From positions 62,001-126,000 of the forward strand of contig JAWWAC010000003.1 in assembly GCA_033721915.1 (NCBI GenBank): a stretch of DNA of 64,000 nucleotides, in the 5' to 3' direction. Position 1 is the first letter of the stretch, and each line of letters begins with the position of its first letter. The stretch is from REBR01 sp033721915 (lineage in GTDB: Bacteria; Pseudomonadota; Gammaproteobacteria; Pseudomonadales; Oleiphilaceae). Below the pieces are notes generated by a model. That model made no database searches and was not told the DNA's origin. It worked only from the letters and a program-made list of their open reading frames with translations. A program made the position numbers and the translations under genes. This document shows, piece by piece, positions 35,842 through 45,094 of this stretch.

Positions 35842-37305
35842 ATGGCCCTAATCGACTCCCCTCTGCTGAAGCATCTGCAAGGCTACATCGGCGGCCACTG
35901 GGTGGCTGCGGACGACGGTGGCACCTTTACCGTGGACAACCCGGCCACCGGTGAGACCATTGCCCACGTGGCGGCCATGGGGCCCCGGGAGACCGAGAAG
36001 GCCATCGCCGCGGGCCAGTCGGCACTGCGCCTGCAGGAGCCCTACAGCATCGACACGCGACGTGGCTGGCTGGAAGCGGTGCGGGACGCCCTGCTGTCGG
36101 AGCAGAAGGAGATCGGCCGTATTCTCTGCCTGGAGCACGGCAAGCCACTGGCCGAGGCGGAGGGGGAGGTGGCCTACGCCGCCGGCTTCTTTGATTACTG
36201 CGCCAAGAACCTGGACCGGCTAGACTCCCACACCATTCCGGAAAAGCCCAAGGGCATGGCCTGGACCGTTCACTACCGTCCGGTGGGCGTGGTGGGGCTG
36301 ATCACCCCCTGGAACTTCCCCATCGGCATGATCGCCAAGAAGCTCTCGGCGGCACTGGCCGCCGGCTGCCCCAGTGTCATCAAGCCGGCCAGCGAGACAC
36401 CCCTGACCATGATCGCCGCTTTCCAGGCCATGCACGACAAGGCCGGTCTGCCTGCGGGCATGGTCAACCTGGTGACTGGTCCGCCGGCCCCCATCGGCGA
36501 TGTGCTGTGCGACCACCCGGACGTGCCCATGATCAGCTTTACCGGCTCCACCGGCATCGGTGAGCATCTGGTCCGTGCCACGGCCCACCGTGTGAAAAAG
36601 CTGTCACTGGAGCTGGGGGGCAACGCACCCTTTATCGTGTTTGACGATGCGGATCTGGATTCGGCCCTGGAGAACCTGATGGCCAACAAGTTCCGCGGTG
36701 GTGGACAGACCTGTGTCTGCACCAACCGCCTCTATGTCCAGTCCGGCGTGGCGGAAACCTTTGCCAGCAAGCTGGCCGGGCGGGTCAGTGCCCTGAAGGT
36801 GGGTGACGGCATGGCCGAGGGCACCGAGATCGGGCCTCTGATCAACCAGGCCGGTTTCGACAAGGTGCGCCGTCATGTGCAGGACGCGCTGGATCAGGGC
36901 GGAACGCTGCTGGCTGGCCCCGACCCGAAGGAGCTGCCCGCATCGGGCAGCCTCTTCTACCCGCCCACGCTGGTGGGACAGGTGACCCCGGGGATGCTTT
37001 GCTGCCGCGAGGAAACCTTTGGCCCCTTTATCCCTCTGTCCGTCTTCGAGTCGGAGGAGGAGGTGATCGCCAGAAGCAATGACACCGAATTCGGCCTGGC
37101 CGCCTATGTCTTTACCGGGGACGAGCAGCGAGCCGCTCGCACCATCAGCGCCCTGAGGTTCGGCCATGTGGGCTGGAACAGCGGCAGTGGCCCCACCCCG
37201 GAGGCGCCTTTTGGTGGCATGAAAGCCTCTGGTGTCGGCCGGGAAGGGGGCACTGAGGGGCTGTTTGAATTTGTGGAACCACAGACTGTACCGCGCGGGA
37301 GCTGA
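35842..37305 (+). CDS. gabD: NAD(P)-dependent succinate-semialdehyde dehydrogenase
   Basis: Aldehyde dehydrogenase of 487 residues, the GabD length. It shows the cofactor segment ITPWNFPIGMIAKKLSAALA, SFTGSTGIGEHLV, the catalytic Glu in LELGGNAPFIVFDDADLD and catalytic Cys in GGGQTCVCTNR (near residue 290). It oxidises succinate semialdehyde to succinate in the 4-aminobutyrate route; other aldehydes are possible. ATG 35842 with CAGGA upstream. hemD starts 5 bases after its stop. Confidence 0.9.
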   Translation: MALIDSPLLKHLQGYIGGHWVAADDGGTFTVDNPATGETIAHVAAMGPRETEKAIAAGQSALRLQEPYSIDTRRGWLEAVRDALLSEQKEIGRILCLEHGKPLAEAEGEVAYAAGFFDYCAKNLDRLDSHTIPEKPKGMAWTVHYRPVGVVGLITPWNFPIGMIAKKLSAALAAGCPSVIKPASETPLTMIAAFQAMHDKAGLPAGMVNLVTGPPAPIGDVLCDHPDVPMISFTGSTGIGEHLVRATAHRVKKLSLELGGNAPFIVFDDADLDSALENLMANKFRGGGQTCVCTNRLYVQSGVAETFASKLAGRVSALKVGDGMAEGTEIGPLINQAGFDKVRRHVQDALDQGGTLLAGPDPKELPASGSLFYPPTLVGQVTPGMLCCREETFGPFIPLSVFESEEEVIARSNDTEFGLAAYVFTGDEQRAARTISALRFGHVGWNSGSGPTPEAPFGGMKASGVGREGGTEGLFEFVEPQTVPRGS

Positions 37306-37309
37306 TGGT

Positions 37310-38149
37310 ATGGAAGATCAGCCACTGGCAGGCCTGCGTATTGCCATTCCCGAAACCCGCCAGCTGGATGTGCTGGCACAGATGCTGGAGCGCCGTGGTG
37401 CCACGACCTGGCGTTGCCCGCTGGTGTCCATTCTGGACAGCCCGGACAGCGACGCCGTGGAGCAGTGGCTCAGGCGCTTCAATCAGGGGCATATGGATCA
37501 GCTGGTGCTGATGACCGGTGAGGGGCTGCGTCGCCTTGTGGGTTTTGCCGAAAGGGCCGGCCTGCGTGACGAGTTTGTGGAGCGGCTGGGCCGGGTGCCG
37601 GTGATCACCCGCGGGCCCAAACCGGGTAACGCCCTGCGCGAGCTGGGTCTCAGGCCCACGGAGCTGGCGTCCCAACCCACTACGGAAGGCATGATCGAAA
37701 CCCTCTCAAGGCACGATCTGGAAGGGCTGACCGTGGGGGTGCAGCTGTACGGGGAGGAGCCCAATTACCGTCTGACGGACTTTATCACCGCCCGGGGTGC
37801 CGAGGTGCTGACGGTAGCCCCCTATGTCTATGCCAGCGAGACGGACGATGCACAGGTGCAGTCACTGATCCGGGGCATTGTCGACGGGCGTCTGGATGCC
37901 GTGGCCTTTACCAGCCAGCCACAGGTCCGTCGTCTGCTGAAAGTGGGGGCCGCCATGGAGGCGGACGAGGCATTGCTGGAAGCCCTGAACCGGATGACGG
38001 TGATTGCCGTGGGACCGGTGGTGCGTGACAGACTGGAGGAATCCGGTATCACCGTGGATGTGATGCCGGAAGAGAGCTACTTCATGAAGCCCATGGTGCG
38101 GGCGCTGATCGAGCGGATCAGGCCCCAGGCTTCTGCCGGCGGCGACTGA
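37310..38149 (+). CDS. hemD: Uroporphyrinogen-III synthase family protein
   Basis: Protein of 279 residues with the two-lobed HemD fold: AGLRIAIPETRQLDVLAQMLERRG in lobe one, then VPVITRGPKPGNALRELG, GVQLYGEEPNYRLTDF and AVAFTSQPQVRRLLKV. HemD closes hydroxymethylbilane to uroporphyrinogen III, feeding heme and siroheme (the NirB cofactor). It is not next to hemC here, and a DNA-binding-domain-free paralog role is possible. ATG 37310 is inside the reading context of a gabD-coupled start. The last 32 bases overlap the convergent PEP-CTERM gene. Confidence 0.83.
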   Translation: MEDQPLAGLRIAIPETRQLDVLAQMLERRGATTWRCPLVSILDSPDSDAVEQWLRRFNQGHMDQLVLMTGEGLRRLVGFAERAGLRDEFVERLGRVPVITRGPKPGNALRELGLRPTELASQPTTEGMIETLSRHDLEGLTVGVQLYGEEPNYRLTDFITARGAEVLTVAPYVYASETDDAQVQSLIRGIVDGRLDAVAFTSQPQVRRLLKVGAAMEADEALLEALNRMTVIAVGPVVRDRLEESGITVDVMPEESYFMKPMVRALIERIRPQASAGGD

Positions 38150-38741
38150 ACGCCAGCCCCAGAAGACCCATGGACAGCAGGGCCAGTGGTGCCGGGGCCG
38201 GCACACGGTTGGTATTGGCGATGTTTTTTGCGGTGACCGTGGCCGTGACCGTGGCGGACTGCCCCAGCTGTGCCCCCTGGAGGTCGGAGAAGGCCAGGTA
38301 GAAGCGGTCGCCGTTGTCCATCTCGATCAGCCCCGGCTGTTCCAGCCACTTGAGATCCCCCAGTGAGAAAAACAGTATACTGAGCCAGAAGGCATTGGCC
38401 TCACCGGTACCGTCCAGTTCACCGGGCCGGGTGAAGGCCAGGTTGGCCCGTATATCGGTGTCTCCGGTGCCGACTTCGGGCAGCTTGATGTCAAAAAAAT
38501 CGAAGGTATGGGACTCCTCCTCGGCCAGGCTGAAGCGGGTGTCCGCCAGTGTGTCGCTGAGGGTCAGTTCCAGACCCCCCAGGACTGAAACATCCCAGCC
38601 CCCCACCACTTCCACGGCGGAATTCTCCAGCGATGTCTCGAAATCCAGCATCGCTGCGGCCATGGTGCCGGTGCTGAAAAGAAGTCCGGCCGCCAGGCCG
38701 GTCAGTGCGGTTGTAACGGCTCGCTTTCCCATCATCATCAT
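38118..38741 (-). CDS. PEP-CTERM sorting domain protein
   Basis: Secreted protein of 207 residues. A signal peptide covers about 1-29 (ALTGLAAGLLFSTGTMAAA). The C-terminus ends with the sorting signal VPAPAPLALLSMGLLGLAF followed by SRRR: a V-P-x-P motif, a hydrophobic helix and an Arg cluster, the mark of exosortase processing. The start has four ATG codons in a row (38732-38741); CAGGG just upstream leaves the exact one open. No exosortase lies in the window. The 3' end overlaps hemD by 32 bases. Confidence 0.85.
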   Translation of the reverse strand: MMMMGKRAVTTALTGLAAGLLFSTGTMAAAMLDFETSLENSAVEVVGGWDVSVLGGLELTLSDTLADTRFSLAEEESHTFDFFDIKLPEVGTGDTDIRANLAFTRPGELDGTGEANAFWLSILFFSLGDLKWLEQPGLIEMDNGDRFYLAFSDLQGAQLGQSATVTATVTAKNIANTNRVPAPAPLALLSMGLLGLAFSRRRQKPGA

Positions 38742-38929
38742 CCCTGTGTTTATCCATTCGTCCCTTTCCACGAATCTGTCCTTCATGGACTGCTTTCGGG
38801 CGCGTTAAACAGTTGCGCCCTGGTGATCAAGCAGGCTTGATGCCATTGGGGCCAAGCCGCTGATAAATGCGGATCTTTCTGAGAGGGGGCAGGCCCGGGT
38901 GTCAATTAACCCGACGGCACAACAAGGGG

Positions 38930-40288
38930 TCAGGAGGCGTCGGACTGCCGGGTCGGCGCGCTGCTTTCGCCGCCGTAGAGGTGTTTCAGGCCCTGACGGT
39001 AGAGCTGCCAGGCCATCAGGCCCGCCGCCAGGTTGCCCACCATGGCGCCAGTGAACAGGCCCTGGATGCCGGCCAGTTGCCCTCCCAGCCACAGTGGCGG
39101 CAGGAAGCACAGAAACAGGCGCAGACAGGAAATCAGCAGCGCCCGGAACGCCATGCCCATGGCGTTGCAGGCGGACACCATCAGCATGCATACCCCCAGT
39201 GAGCCGTAACTCAGTGGGACCCGCAGCAGATAGTCCTCGAGCAGTGACTGCACCGAGGCCTCACTGGAGAAAAGAGGTGTCAAAAGCCCTGACAGTGCCA
39301 GCCAGAGTCCTGCCACCGCCAGCTGAAAGACCAGCACAAAGGCCACGGCGATACGGATCAGCGCTTCAATGCGGGCCAGCTCCCCGGCGCCGAGAAAACG
39401 CCCGATCATGGGGGGCATGGACATGGTCAGTGCCAGCACCACCACAATGGAGAAAAACTCCAGCCGGTTGCCCAGTCCCCAGGCCCCCACCGCCGCCTCG
39501 CCAAACCCCGCCACCAGTCCGGTGGCCAGCATGGCCGCCAGGGGGGGCATCAGCTGACTGAGCATGGCGGGGGCGGCGATGCCTCCCAACTCCCTGCCGG
39601 CACCGGGCAGTCCCAGCCCCTGCCAGCGCAGGCTGATCCACTGGCGCTGTATCAGGCGGCGGTACACCACCAGGTTGCCACAGGCAAAGCTCACCACCGT
39701 GGCCCAGGCGGCACCGGGCAGCCCCCAGTCGAAAACGAAAATGAACAGCGGGTCCAGTGTCACATTGATCAGGCTGGTCACCACCATCAGCAGTCCCGGC
39801 AGTGCGGTATCCCCGTGGGAGCGGCACAGGCTGTAACCGAAATACAGGGTCGCCCCCAGCCAGGCACTGAGCAGCCAGGGCTGCCAGTAACGGCTGATCA
39901 GGGGCAGCAGAGCGCTGTCAGCCCCCATCAGCGAGAGAATGACCGGGCGCAACAGCCACAGCAGCAGGCACAGGCACAGTATCAGCACGGCACCGCCGGC
40001 CACCACCAGTCCCCCCAGCTGCCGGGCACGATGTGGATTGTCCTGGCCCAGTGTGCGGGAGATCACCGCCGTGGTGGCGATACCCAGCCCCACCTGAATA
40101 CCGATCACCAGCATCTGCACCGGCAGGGTAAAACCCAGTGCCGCCAGTGGCTGCACACCCAGCTGGCCGATAAAGGCGCTGTCCACCAGCTGGTAGCTCA
40201 TCAGCGACAGCACGCCAAAGAGCATGGGCCAGGTCATGCGAAACAGCTGACGGGCCAGTGGCGAGGGGTTCGGCGTGGGGATGGGCAT
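38930..40288 (-). CDS. MATE family efflux transporter
   Basis: Twelve-helix cation-coupled multidrug/toxin extruder of 452 residues (LFRMTWPMLFGVLSLMSYQLVDSAFIGQLG; GLGIATTAVISRTLGQ). The two halves repeat the MatE domain, at about 15-175 and 240-400. ATG 40288 is followed by a hydrophilic PIPTPNPSP segment. It probably exports cationic drugs or metabolites; the substrate cannot be inferred. Confidence 0.92.
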   Translation of the reverse strand: MPIPTPNPSPLARQLFRMTWPMLFGVLSLMSYQLVDSAFIGQLGVQPLAALGFTLPVQMLVIGIQVGLGIATTAVISRTLGQDNPHRARQLGGLVVAGGAVLILCLCLLLWLLRPVILSLMGADSALLPLISRYWQPWLLSAWLGATLYFGYSLCRSHGDTALPGLLMVVTSLINVTLDPLFIFVFDWGLPGAAWATVVSFACGNLVVYRRLIQRQWISLRWQGLGLPGAGRELGGIAAPAMLSQLMPPLAAMLATGLVAGFGEAAVGAWGLGNRLEFFSIVVVLALTMSMPPMIGRFLGAGELARIEALIRIAVAFVLVFQLAVAGLWLALSGLLTPLFSSEASVQSLLEDYLLRVPLSYGSLGVCMLMVSACNAMGMAFRALLISCLRLFLCFLPPLWLGGQLAGIQGLFTGAMVGNLAAGLMAWQLYRQGLKHLYGGESSAPTRQSDAS

Positions 40289-40399
40289 AGGAAACAGGGA
40301 AAGCCGGGTCTGGGTGAACGATTATGCTACGCAGACCCGCCGGGAATGGAAAGGTGCGGCCTGACAAAAGCGCCAGGCACCCTTCCGGGGGGAATTCGG

Positions 40400-40579
40400 T
40401 TATTGTTCCAGACGGCGCTTTCCGCTGCGGGTCTGGGCGGCACGGGTCATGGATTCCAGTGTCTGTTTCTGCCGTGGCAGCTCCAGAACAATCCGGTTGG
40501 GGTGCGTCGCCGTGCTTTGGGCGGTAATGGCTTGCTGGCGCCGGCGGCGAAGCTGCAGATACAGTGCTTTAAGACGCAT
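40400..40579 (-). CDS. Small basic protein (59 aa)
   Basis: Unrecognised small protein, very basic (many Arg/Lys/Gln: LYLQLRRRRQQ at the N-terminus and SGKRRLEQ at the C-terminus), helical, without a membrane segment. AAGGAGG 7-8 bases before ATG 40579 is a near-perfect ribosome binding site, which supports it being translated. It lies between the MATE gene and a strong inverted repeat. Possibly nucleic-acid or ribosome binding, from charge alone. Confidence 0.6.
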   Translation of the reverse strand: MRLKALYLQLRRRRQQAITAQSTATHPNRIVLELPRQKQTLESMTRAAQTRSGKRRLEQ

Positions 40580-40970
40580 GGTTCGCCTCCTTGTGGTTGC
40601 TGTGTGAATGCTGCGATTCGGGAAATACCGGTCTTCCGGGGGGCTCTGGATGCCTCCCCGGAAGACAGGTGAACTGTACAGATCCTGAGCAGTTCCGGTA
40701 AATACGTAGCAACCGCAATGCCTGAGAAGCGATGCCGGATTACGGATGTTTACTGTCAAAAGGTTATTGTGAGTTTCAGTTCATTGAGTCTGTTGTTTTT
40801 CGGTGAATTCAGAAATAAACCCCGGGAAATTATTAATTCAAAAAATTCAGTGCTTAATTGGCATAATTGCGGAATTTACACTAGCCTGAGTTACGTTTGG
40901 ATAACATTCATGCCCTATGCAAGTGCAGGCCAACCTGTCTTGTCGTTAATTTAAAGAAGGAAGCTGACCC
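40580..40970. other. Intergenic region upstream of porin and small protein
   Basis: The 391-base gap contains the 36-base inverted repeat listed separately and an AT-rich right half (40730-40965) that must hold the porin promoter; several TATAAT- and TTGACA-like partial matches occur but none is convincing. The porin ribosome binding site is GAAGGAAG. Confidence 0.5.
40631..40666. repeat. Long inverted repeat (14-bp stem)
   Basis: GTCTTCCGGGG-GGC, loop TCTGGAT, GCC-T-CCCCGGAAGAC: 11 plus 3 base pairs with one bulged T. There is no T-run on either side, so it is not a standard terminator. It lies about 50 bases upstream of the small basic protein start. Confidence 0.75.
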
Positions 40971-42095
40971 ATGAAAATGAAGAAAAGCTTACTGGCCGTT
41001 GCTGTTTCCGGTGGTCTGATTGCTGCCCCCATGGCCGCCAGTGCCAGTCCTGAAGTCTATGGTCTGATTGATATCGGCCTTGAGCATTACACGGATTCGG
41101 AAAATGCGGCCGGCCTGGAAATTTTCCAGGGCTTTAACTCCATTGACGGCAACAGCGACCAGAAGGAATTTGCCCTGCAGAACGGCATGTCCTCACGCCT
41201 GGGTGTGCGCGGAGAGGAAAAGCTGGATGTCGGCGGCCTGACCGCCTCCTACAACTTCGAGTTGGCCATTGATGTGCTGGGTGAGACCGGTGGCGGCTTT
41301 GCCGACTCCGTGGGCACCCGCCTGGGCTGGGCTGCCATCGGCGGTGACTGGGGTACCGTCAAGGTGGGCACCCAGTGGATGCCCCTGTTCGAGTACGGCG
41401 GCTGGAACACCATGCGCACCGACACGCACGGTTATGGCACCTACTTCTATGTCACCGAGCTGCTGAGTAACACACTGCGCTTTGGCTTCCGTCAGGGCAG
41501 CGCCATCAGTTACTCCTACGGCAGTGCCTGGGGCCACTCCGATTCCTTCGCCTTTAATGTCACTGCCGGTATCGGCGAGGGTGAAGTGAACGGCACCCAG
41601 AACGAGAAAGGTCTGTCCTCCATCCAGGTGGCCGGCCAGTACAGCTTTGACAAGCGCATCAGCGTGAATGCCGTCTATCTCAGGGAGTTCAACGAGTACG
41701 AAGGCGGCGGTGTTGAAAACTTCGAGCCGGAGCTGGTGAACGTCGGTGGCCGCGTCTCCGTGACCGATGCCCTGGAATTCGGTGTCAACTACATGGTGTT
41801 GGACACCAACAATGTCGACGGCGACAAGCGTGACGCCTTCACCATTGGCTCCTTCATGGACTTCGGCAGTGGCCTGACCGGTCACCTGGGCGTGGGTAAC
41901 GGCTCCGACGACCGTGATGAGGATGTCACCACGGCCGGCCGTGATATCGAGACCAACGTCTTCGGCTTCGTCAAGCAGGCCCTGTCCGACCGCACCAATG
42001 TGCGCCTCGAGCTGGAGCATGTGCGTTACGAGGGCGCTGCTGTCAACGATGGCAAGGCCACCGTGGCCATGGTGGCACTGCAACACGCCTTCTGA
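40971..42095 (+). CDS. Outer-membrane general porin
   Basis: Gram-negative porin of 374 residues. Signal peptide 1-25 (KSLLAVAVSGGLIAAPMAASA) is followed by SPEVYGLIDIGLEHY, alternating beta strands and the terminal Phe of ALQHAF needed for outer-membrane insertion. The loop-3 region is near WMPLFEYGGWNTMRTDTHG. ATG 40971 follows GAAGGAAG. It forms a diffusion channel, probably a trimer; selectivity is unknown. A strong terminator follows. Confidence 0.92.
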   Translation: MKMKKSLLAVAVSGGLIAAPMAASASPEVYGLIDIGLEHYTDSENAAGLEIFQGFNSIDGNSDQKEFALQNGMSSRLGVRGEEKLDVGGLTASYNFELAIDVLGETGGGFADSVGTRLGWAAIGGDWGTVKVGTQWMPLFEYGGWNTMRTDTHGYGTYFYVTELLSNTLRFGFRQGSAISYSYGSAWGHSDSFAFNVTAGIGEGEVNGTQNEKGLSSIQVAGQYSFDKRISVNAVYLREFNEYEGGGVENFEPELVNVGGRVSVTDALEFGVNYMVLDTNNVDGDKRDAFTIGSFMDFGSGLTGHLGVGNGSDDRDEDVTTAGRDIETNVFGFVKQALSDRTNVRLELEHVRYEGAAVNDGKATVAMVALQHAF

Positions 42096-42122
42096 ACCGG
42101 GTCTGTTTCAGTCCGACCGGAA

Positions 42123-42148
42123 CGGCACCCTGCGGGGTGCCGTTTTTT
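42123..42148 (+). terminator. Intrinsic terminator after the porin gene
   Basis: CGGCACCC-TGC-GGGGTGCCG (inner pairs probably open to enlarge the loop) followed by six T, 28 bases after the porin stop. Confidence 0.93.
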
Positions 42149-42198
42149 GTGGAAGTCATCCCACCGTGTCGCGTGCCTGAAATCTCAGGCAGACGCTA

Positions 42199-44436
42199 TC
42201 AGTCACCGGCACCGGAATAGGGGCCCAGGAGCTGCGACAGCGGCTGTGGCCGGCTGATACCAAACCCCTGCCCATAGTCCACCCCCAGTTCGCTGAGCAG
42301 CCGCACCAGACTCTCACCTTCCACAAACTCCGCAATCGTCTTGAGGCCCATGTCACGGGCTACATGGCAGATGGCCCGCACCATGCTGCGGTCGGTGGGC
42401 CGGCTTTCCAGCTGGCGTATAAAGACCCCGTCAATCTTGAGAAAATCCACCTCGAAGCTGCGCAGGTAGTCAAAAGTGGCCAGACCTGTGCCGAAGTCAT
42501 CCAGTGATACGCTGCAACCCATCCCCCTCAGCTGAGCAATCAGCGTTGTGGCGACTTCACGGTCGGGGATGCGCTCGGTTTCCGTGATCTCAAAGCAGAT
42601 CTGACCGGGGGGAATCCCGGTTCTGTCCAGCTGCTGGCGGATATAGTCCACCAGTTCTCCCGAGGAGAGGGAGCTGCCGGCCAGGTTGATGGCGCATTTG
42701 GCGGTGGCCGAAAGCCATCCGGGGTTGCCGGAGAGCGCCTCCAGTGTGTTGCGAATCACCCAGCGGTCAATTTCCATCATAAAGCCAAAGGTCTCGGCGA
42801 TTGGCAGAAATTCTCCCGGTGACAGCAGCTCTCCCTGGGGGTCACGAAGGCGCAGAAGGATTTCATAATGCAGCTTCTCCTCCGGCGGGTGCATGGGCTG
42901 GATACGCTGTGCGTGGAGTTCCATGCGCTCCTCGGCCAACGCCGACTTGAGGGTTTCAAGTCGCTGTGTCAGTAGCCGACGCTGGTTCATCATCTCGCCG
43001 ATGTCCTCGACCACGAGCACACGGTGCAACTGCTGACGGGCCATCAGTGCGGCCTGCGTGGCGGCACTGAGGTAGTGGCTGTGGTCGCTCAGGCTGCCAT
43101 CCAGTGGCACCGCACCCAGGCTGATTCGCAAGGTGTTGCGGTAGTCGCCGGCACTGAACTGCTCGTTGTTGAAGGACTGATAGATCCTGTCCAGTGAGGC
43201 CGTCAGTGATGGCTGTCCAGTGCTTTCGAGGATGAAGGCATAGCTGCCATCACCCAGGCGGGTCGGCCCGGCGTGAGGCCCGACACTGCCCATCAGCCGC
43301 GCCGCAAGTAGCTTTTCCAGGTGTTGGCTGTCCTGGAAACCCAGCATGTCCTCAAGCTGGTCAAACTGCAGGACCTGCATCAGGCACAGCCAGGAACTGG
43401 ACTCGCTGGTGGGTTGCGCCAGCAGACTTTGCAGCCGTTTCGCAAACGCCCGGTCATTTTCCAGTCCGGTCAGATAGTCACTACCGGCCTGTGTGCGGAA
43501 CTTCCGTAACAGCAGAACCCGCTCGGCGGTAATCGCGGCAATCATCTGCACCATGATGGCCAGTCCACCGACCAGCAACAGCGACCGGACCAGTTCCGGA
43601 ATGCTTTCTATGGTGGGCAGGCCGGCCCAGCCATGGAGTGAGAACGCCACGAAGAGGGCGCTGAATGCGGGCACCGCCAGGGCCACATTGGCGCTGCGGG
43701 CCTGGAGAACAAGCCAGCACAGGGCGGGAAAGAAGGCAAAACCGATGACGGCGGCGTATTCGCTGCCACCGTAGACACTGGACAGCCAGGCAATCAACAG
43801 CAGAGCGGCAATCACCATCAGCCAGAGCCGGATGTCTTTCCTGCGCCAGTCCTGTTGCATATGAGACCGGAACCGCCCCGGAGAGCGTAACAGAAAGTAC
43901 GCCAGTGGCAGAAACAGGGTGATGCTCATGGCCTCAAAGGCCCAGTACACCACCCACACGTCCAGAAACCGGTTTTCGGCATACACCGGCATGAAATAGG
44001 TGAAGCCGATAGCCCCTCCGAATGCCGACAGGGCGCCTCCGATCAATGCGCCCCGGCTGTAGATGCCCAGTTGAGTAGGCAACGGGCGGTGATTCTCTGA
44101 TTTGCGCCAGTACTGCTGCATCAGCCGGGTCATCATGGCGGCCCCGGCCCCCTGCCCGGCCACAGACAGCAGGGCCACCGCCACAGGGGTGCCCTGCAAT
44201 GCCAGCGACCAGAACAGCATGCTGCCCATGGTGAGCCACAACGAGCGATAGCCCAGAACCATGGTGGCCGCGGCCATAATGCCCGTGGACGGCCATATGG
44301 CGGACATTGGCATGTCCTGAATGGTAAAGGCGCGGGAAAACTCACTCAGCAGCACCAGCAACAAAACCAGGCACAACCCGGTGAACGGGTCCAACCTCAC
44401 CGGCTCCCGGTGAAACTCATTCATAGTGATGGTCAT
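42199..44436 (-). CDS. MASE1-GGDEF-EAL cyclic-di-GMP protein
   Basis: Membrane protein of 745 residues. An N-terminal MASE1-type sensory domain with eight or more helices (about 15-310; MSAIWPSTGIMAAATMVLGYRSLW-like segment) precedes a degenerate cyclase domain (about 330-490; the GGDEF site reads LGDGSYAF) and a well-kept EAL domain (about 510-740). In the EAL domain the motif is EILLRL, with INLAGSSL, FEITETE, LDDFGTGLA, FLKIDG, AEFVEG and YGQGFG retained. It is probably a phosphodiesterase with a dead cyclase domain. Confidence 0.9.
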   Translation of the reverse strand: MTITMNEFHREPVRLDPFTGLCLVLLLVLLSEFSRAFTIQDMPMSAIWPSTGIMAAATMVLGYRSLWLTMGSMLFWSLALQGTPVAVALLSVAGQGAGAAMMTRLMQQYWRKSENHRPLPTQLGIYSRGALIGGALSAFGGAIGFTYFMPVYAENRFLDVWVVYWAFEAMSITLFLPLAYFLLRSPGRFRSHMQQDWRRKDIRLWLMVIAALLLIAWLSSVYGGSEYAAVIGFAFFPALCWLVLQARSANVALAVPAFSALFVAFSLHGWAGLPTIESIPELVRSLLLVGGLAIMVQMIAAITAERVLLLRKFRTQAGSDYLTGLENDRAFAKRLQSLLAQPTSESSSWLCLMQVLQFDQLEDMLGFQDSQHLEKLLAARLMGSVGPHAGPTRLGDGSYAFILESTGQPSLTASLDRIYQSFNNEQFSAGDYRNTLRISLGAVPLDGSLSDHSHYLSAATQAALMARQQLHRVLVVEDIGEMMNQRRLLTQRLETLKSALAEERMELHAQRIQPMHPPEEKLHYEILLRLRDPQGELLSPGEFLPIAETFGFMMEIDRWVIRNTLEALSGNPGWLSATAKCAINLAGSSLSSGELVDYIRQQLDRTGIPPGQICFEITETERIPDREVATTLIAQLRGMGCSVSLDDFGTGLATFDYLRSFEVDFLKIDGVFIRQLESRPTDRSMVRAICHVARDMGLKTIAEFVEGESLVRLLSELGVDYGQGFGISRPQPLSQLLGPYSGAGD

Positions 44437-44746
44437 CGCCCAGTTCCTTAACCGCCCAACATCCTGAATAGCAAATTATAGAAGAACTCCCCCTGTGCGG
44501 GTCGGACCAGGGCAGATGTTTGTTAAAAGAGAAAAAATCGGGAATTACCAGCGTTTTTTCAGGCTTGTCGGGAATGTTTTGGCGCCAAAATGCGCGGTTT
44601 AAAGGGGCAGTGCACTGAGCTCGTGTCAGGGAAGGGGGCCGCTGAGTCCCAGAGACGTGTTGCCAGGCCGCGCCCTGAAAGACAGGCGCAGCCGCCGGAT
44701 TGACTGCCAGAGCAGGCAATATTACCAGAGCCATGACGGTGAGGAG
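44437..44746. other. Intergenic region upstream of the MASE1 gene
   Basis: 310 bases with no credible gene. It must hold the MASE1-GGDEF-EAL promoter. A GCGCC-type hairpin around 44676-44698 (GCGCC, loop, GGCGC) lies downstream of the small protein gene and could be its terminator, but it has no clear T-run. Confidence 0.4.
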
Positions 44747-44974
44747 TCAGCAGGCACTTTTGAACCGGGTCAACGGAATGCCCGGCAGGGGCTCCAGCAT
44801 GTGGTTCAGTGCCAGCACCGCATCGGTCATTTCGGCAAACTCATCAATCAGTGTGCCTCCTTCGTGCTGCAGTGCGTAAGTTTCCATCAGGGTATTGTTG
44901 TGGCTGTCGGTTTCGGTAATGCGAACAATGGAATAACCCTGTTCCCATTCCATTGTGGTCTCACGGACAGGCAT
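44747..44974 (-). CDS. Small hypothetical protein (75 aa)
   Basis: Unrecognised acidic protein, beta-rich at the N-terminus (WEQGYSIVRITETDSHNNT) and helical after that (GGTLIDEFAEMTDAVLALN). GAGGAG 7 bases before ATG 44974 supports translation. It is divergent from the GST-like gene across about 120 bases. The gap holds the inverted repeat CCCACT / AGTGGG. No function is proposed. Confidence 0.6.
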   Translation of the reverse strand: MPVRETTMEWEQGYSIVRITETDSHNNTLMETYALQHEGGTLIDEFAEMTDAVLALNHMLEPLPGIPLTRFKSAC

Positions 44975-45094
44975 AATCGACTCCTCACTGATTGCCGTTA
45001 ACCCATTCTGGCCCCACTGGCCCCATTCCCCTAGTGGGACTTGGTAACGGTTGTTGTAGCAATGTCACGGAAATAATGAATGGAGTTCACTCTT

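Noticed and set aside
44657..45001. Plus-strand frame over the small 75-residue gene
   Set aside because: No ribosome site; the opposite strand has GAGGAG and ATG.
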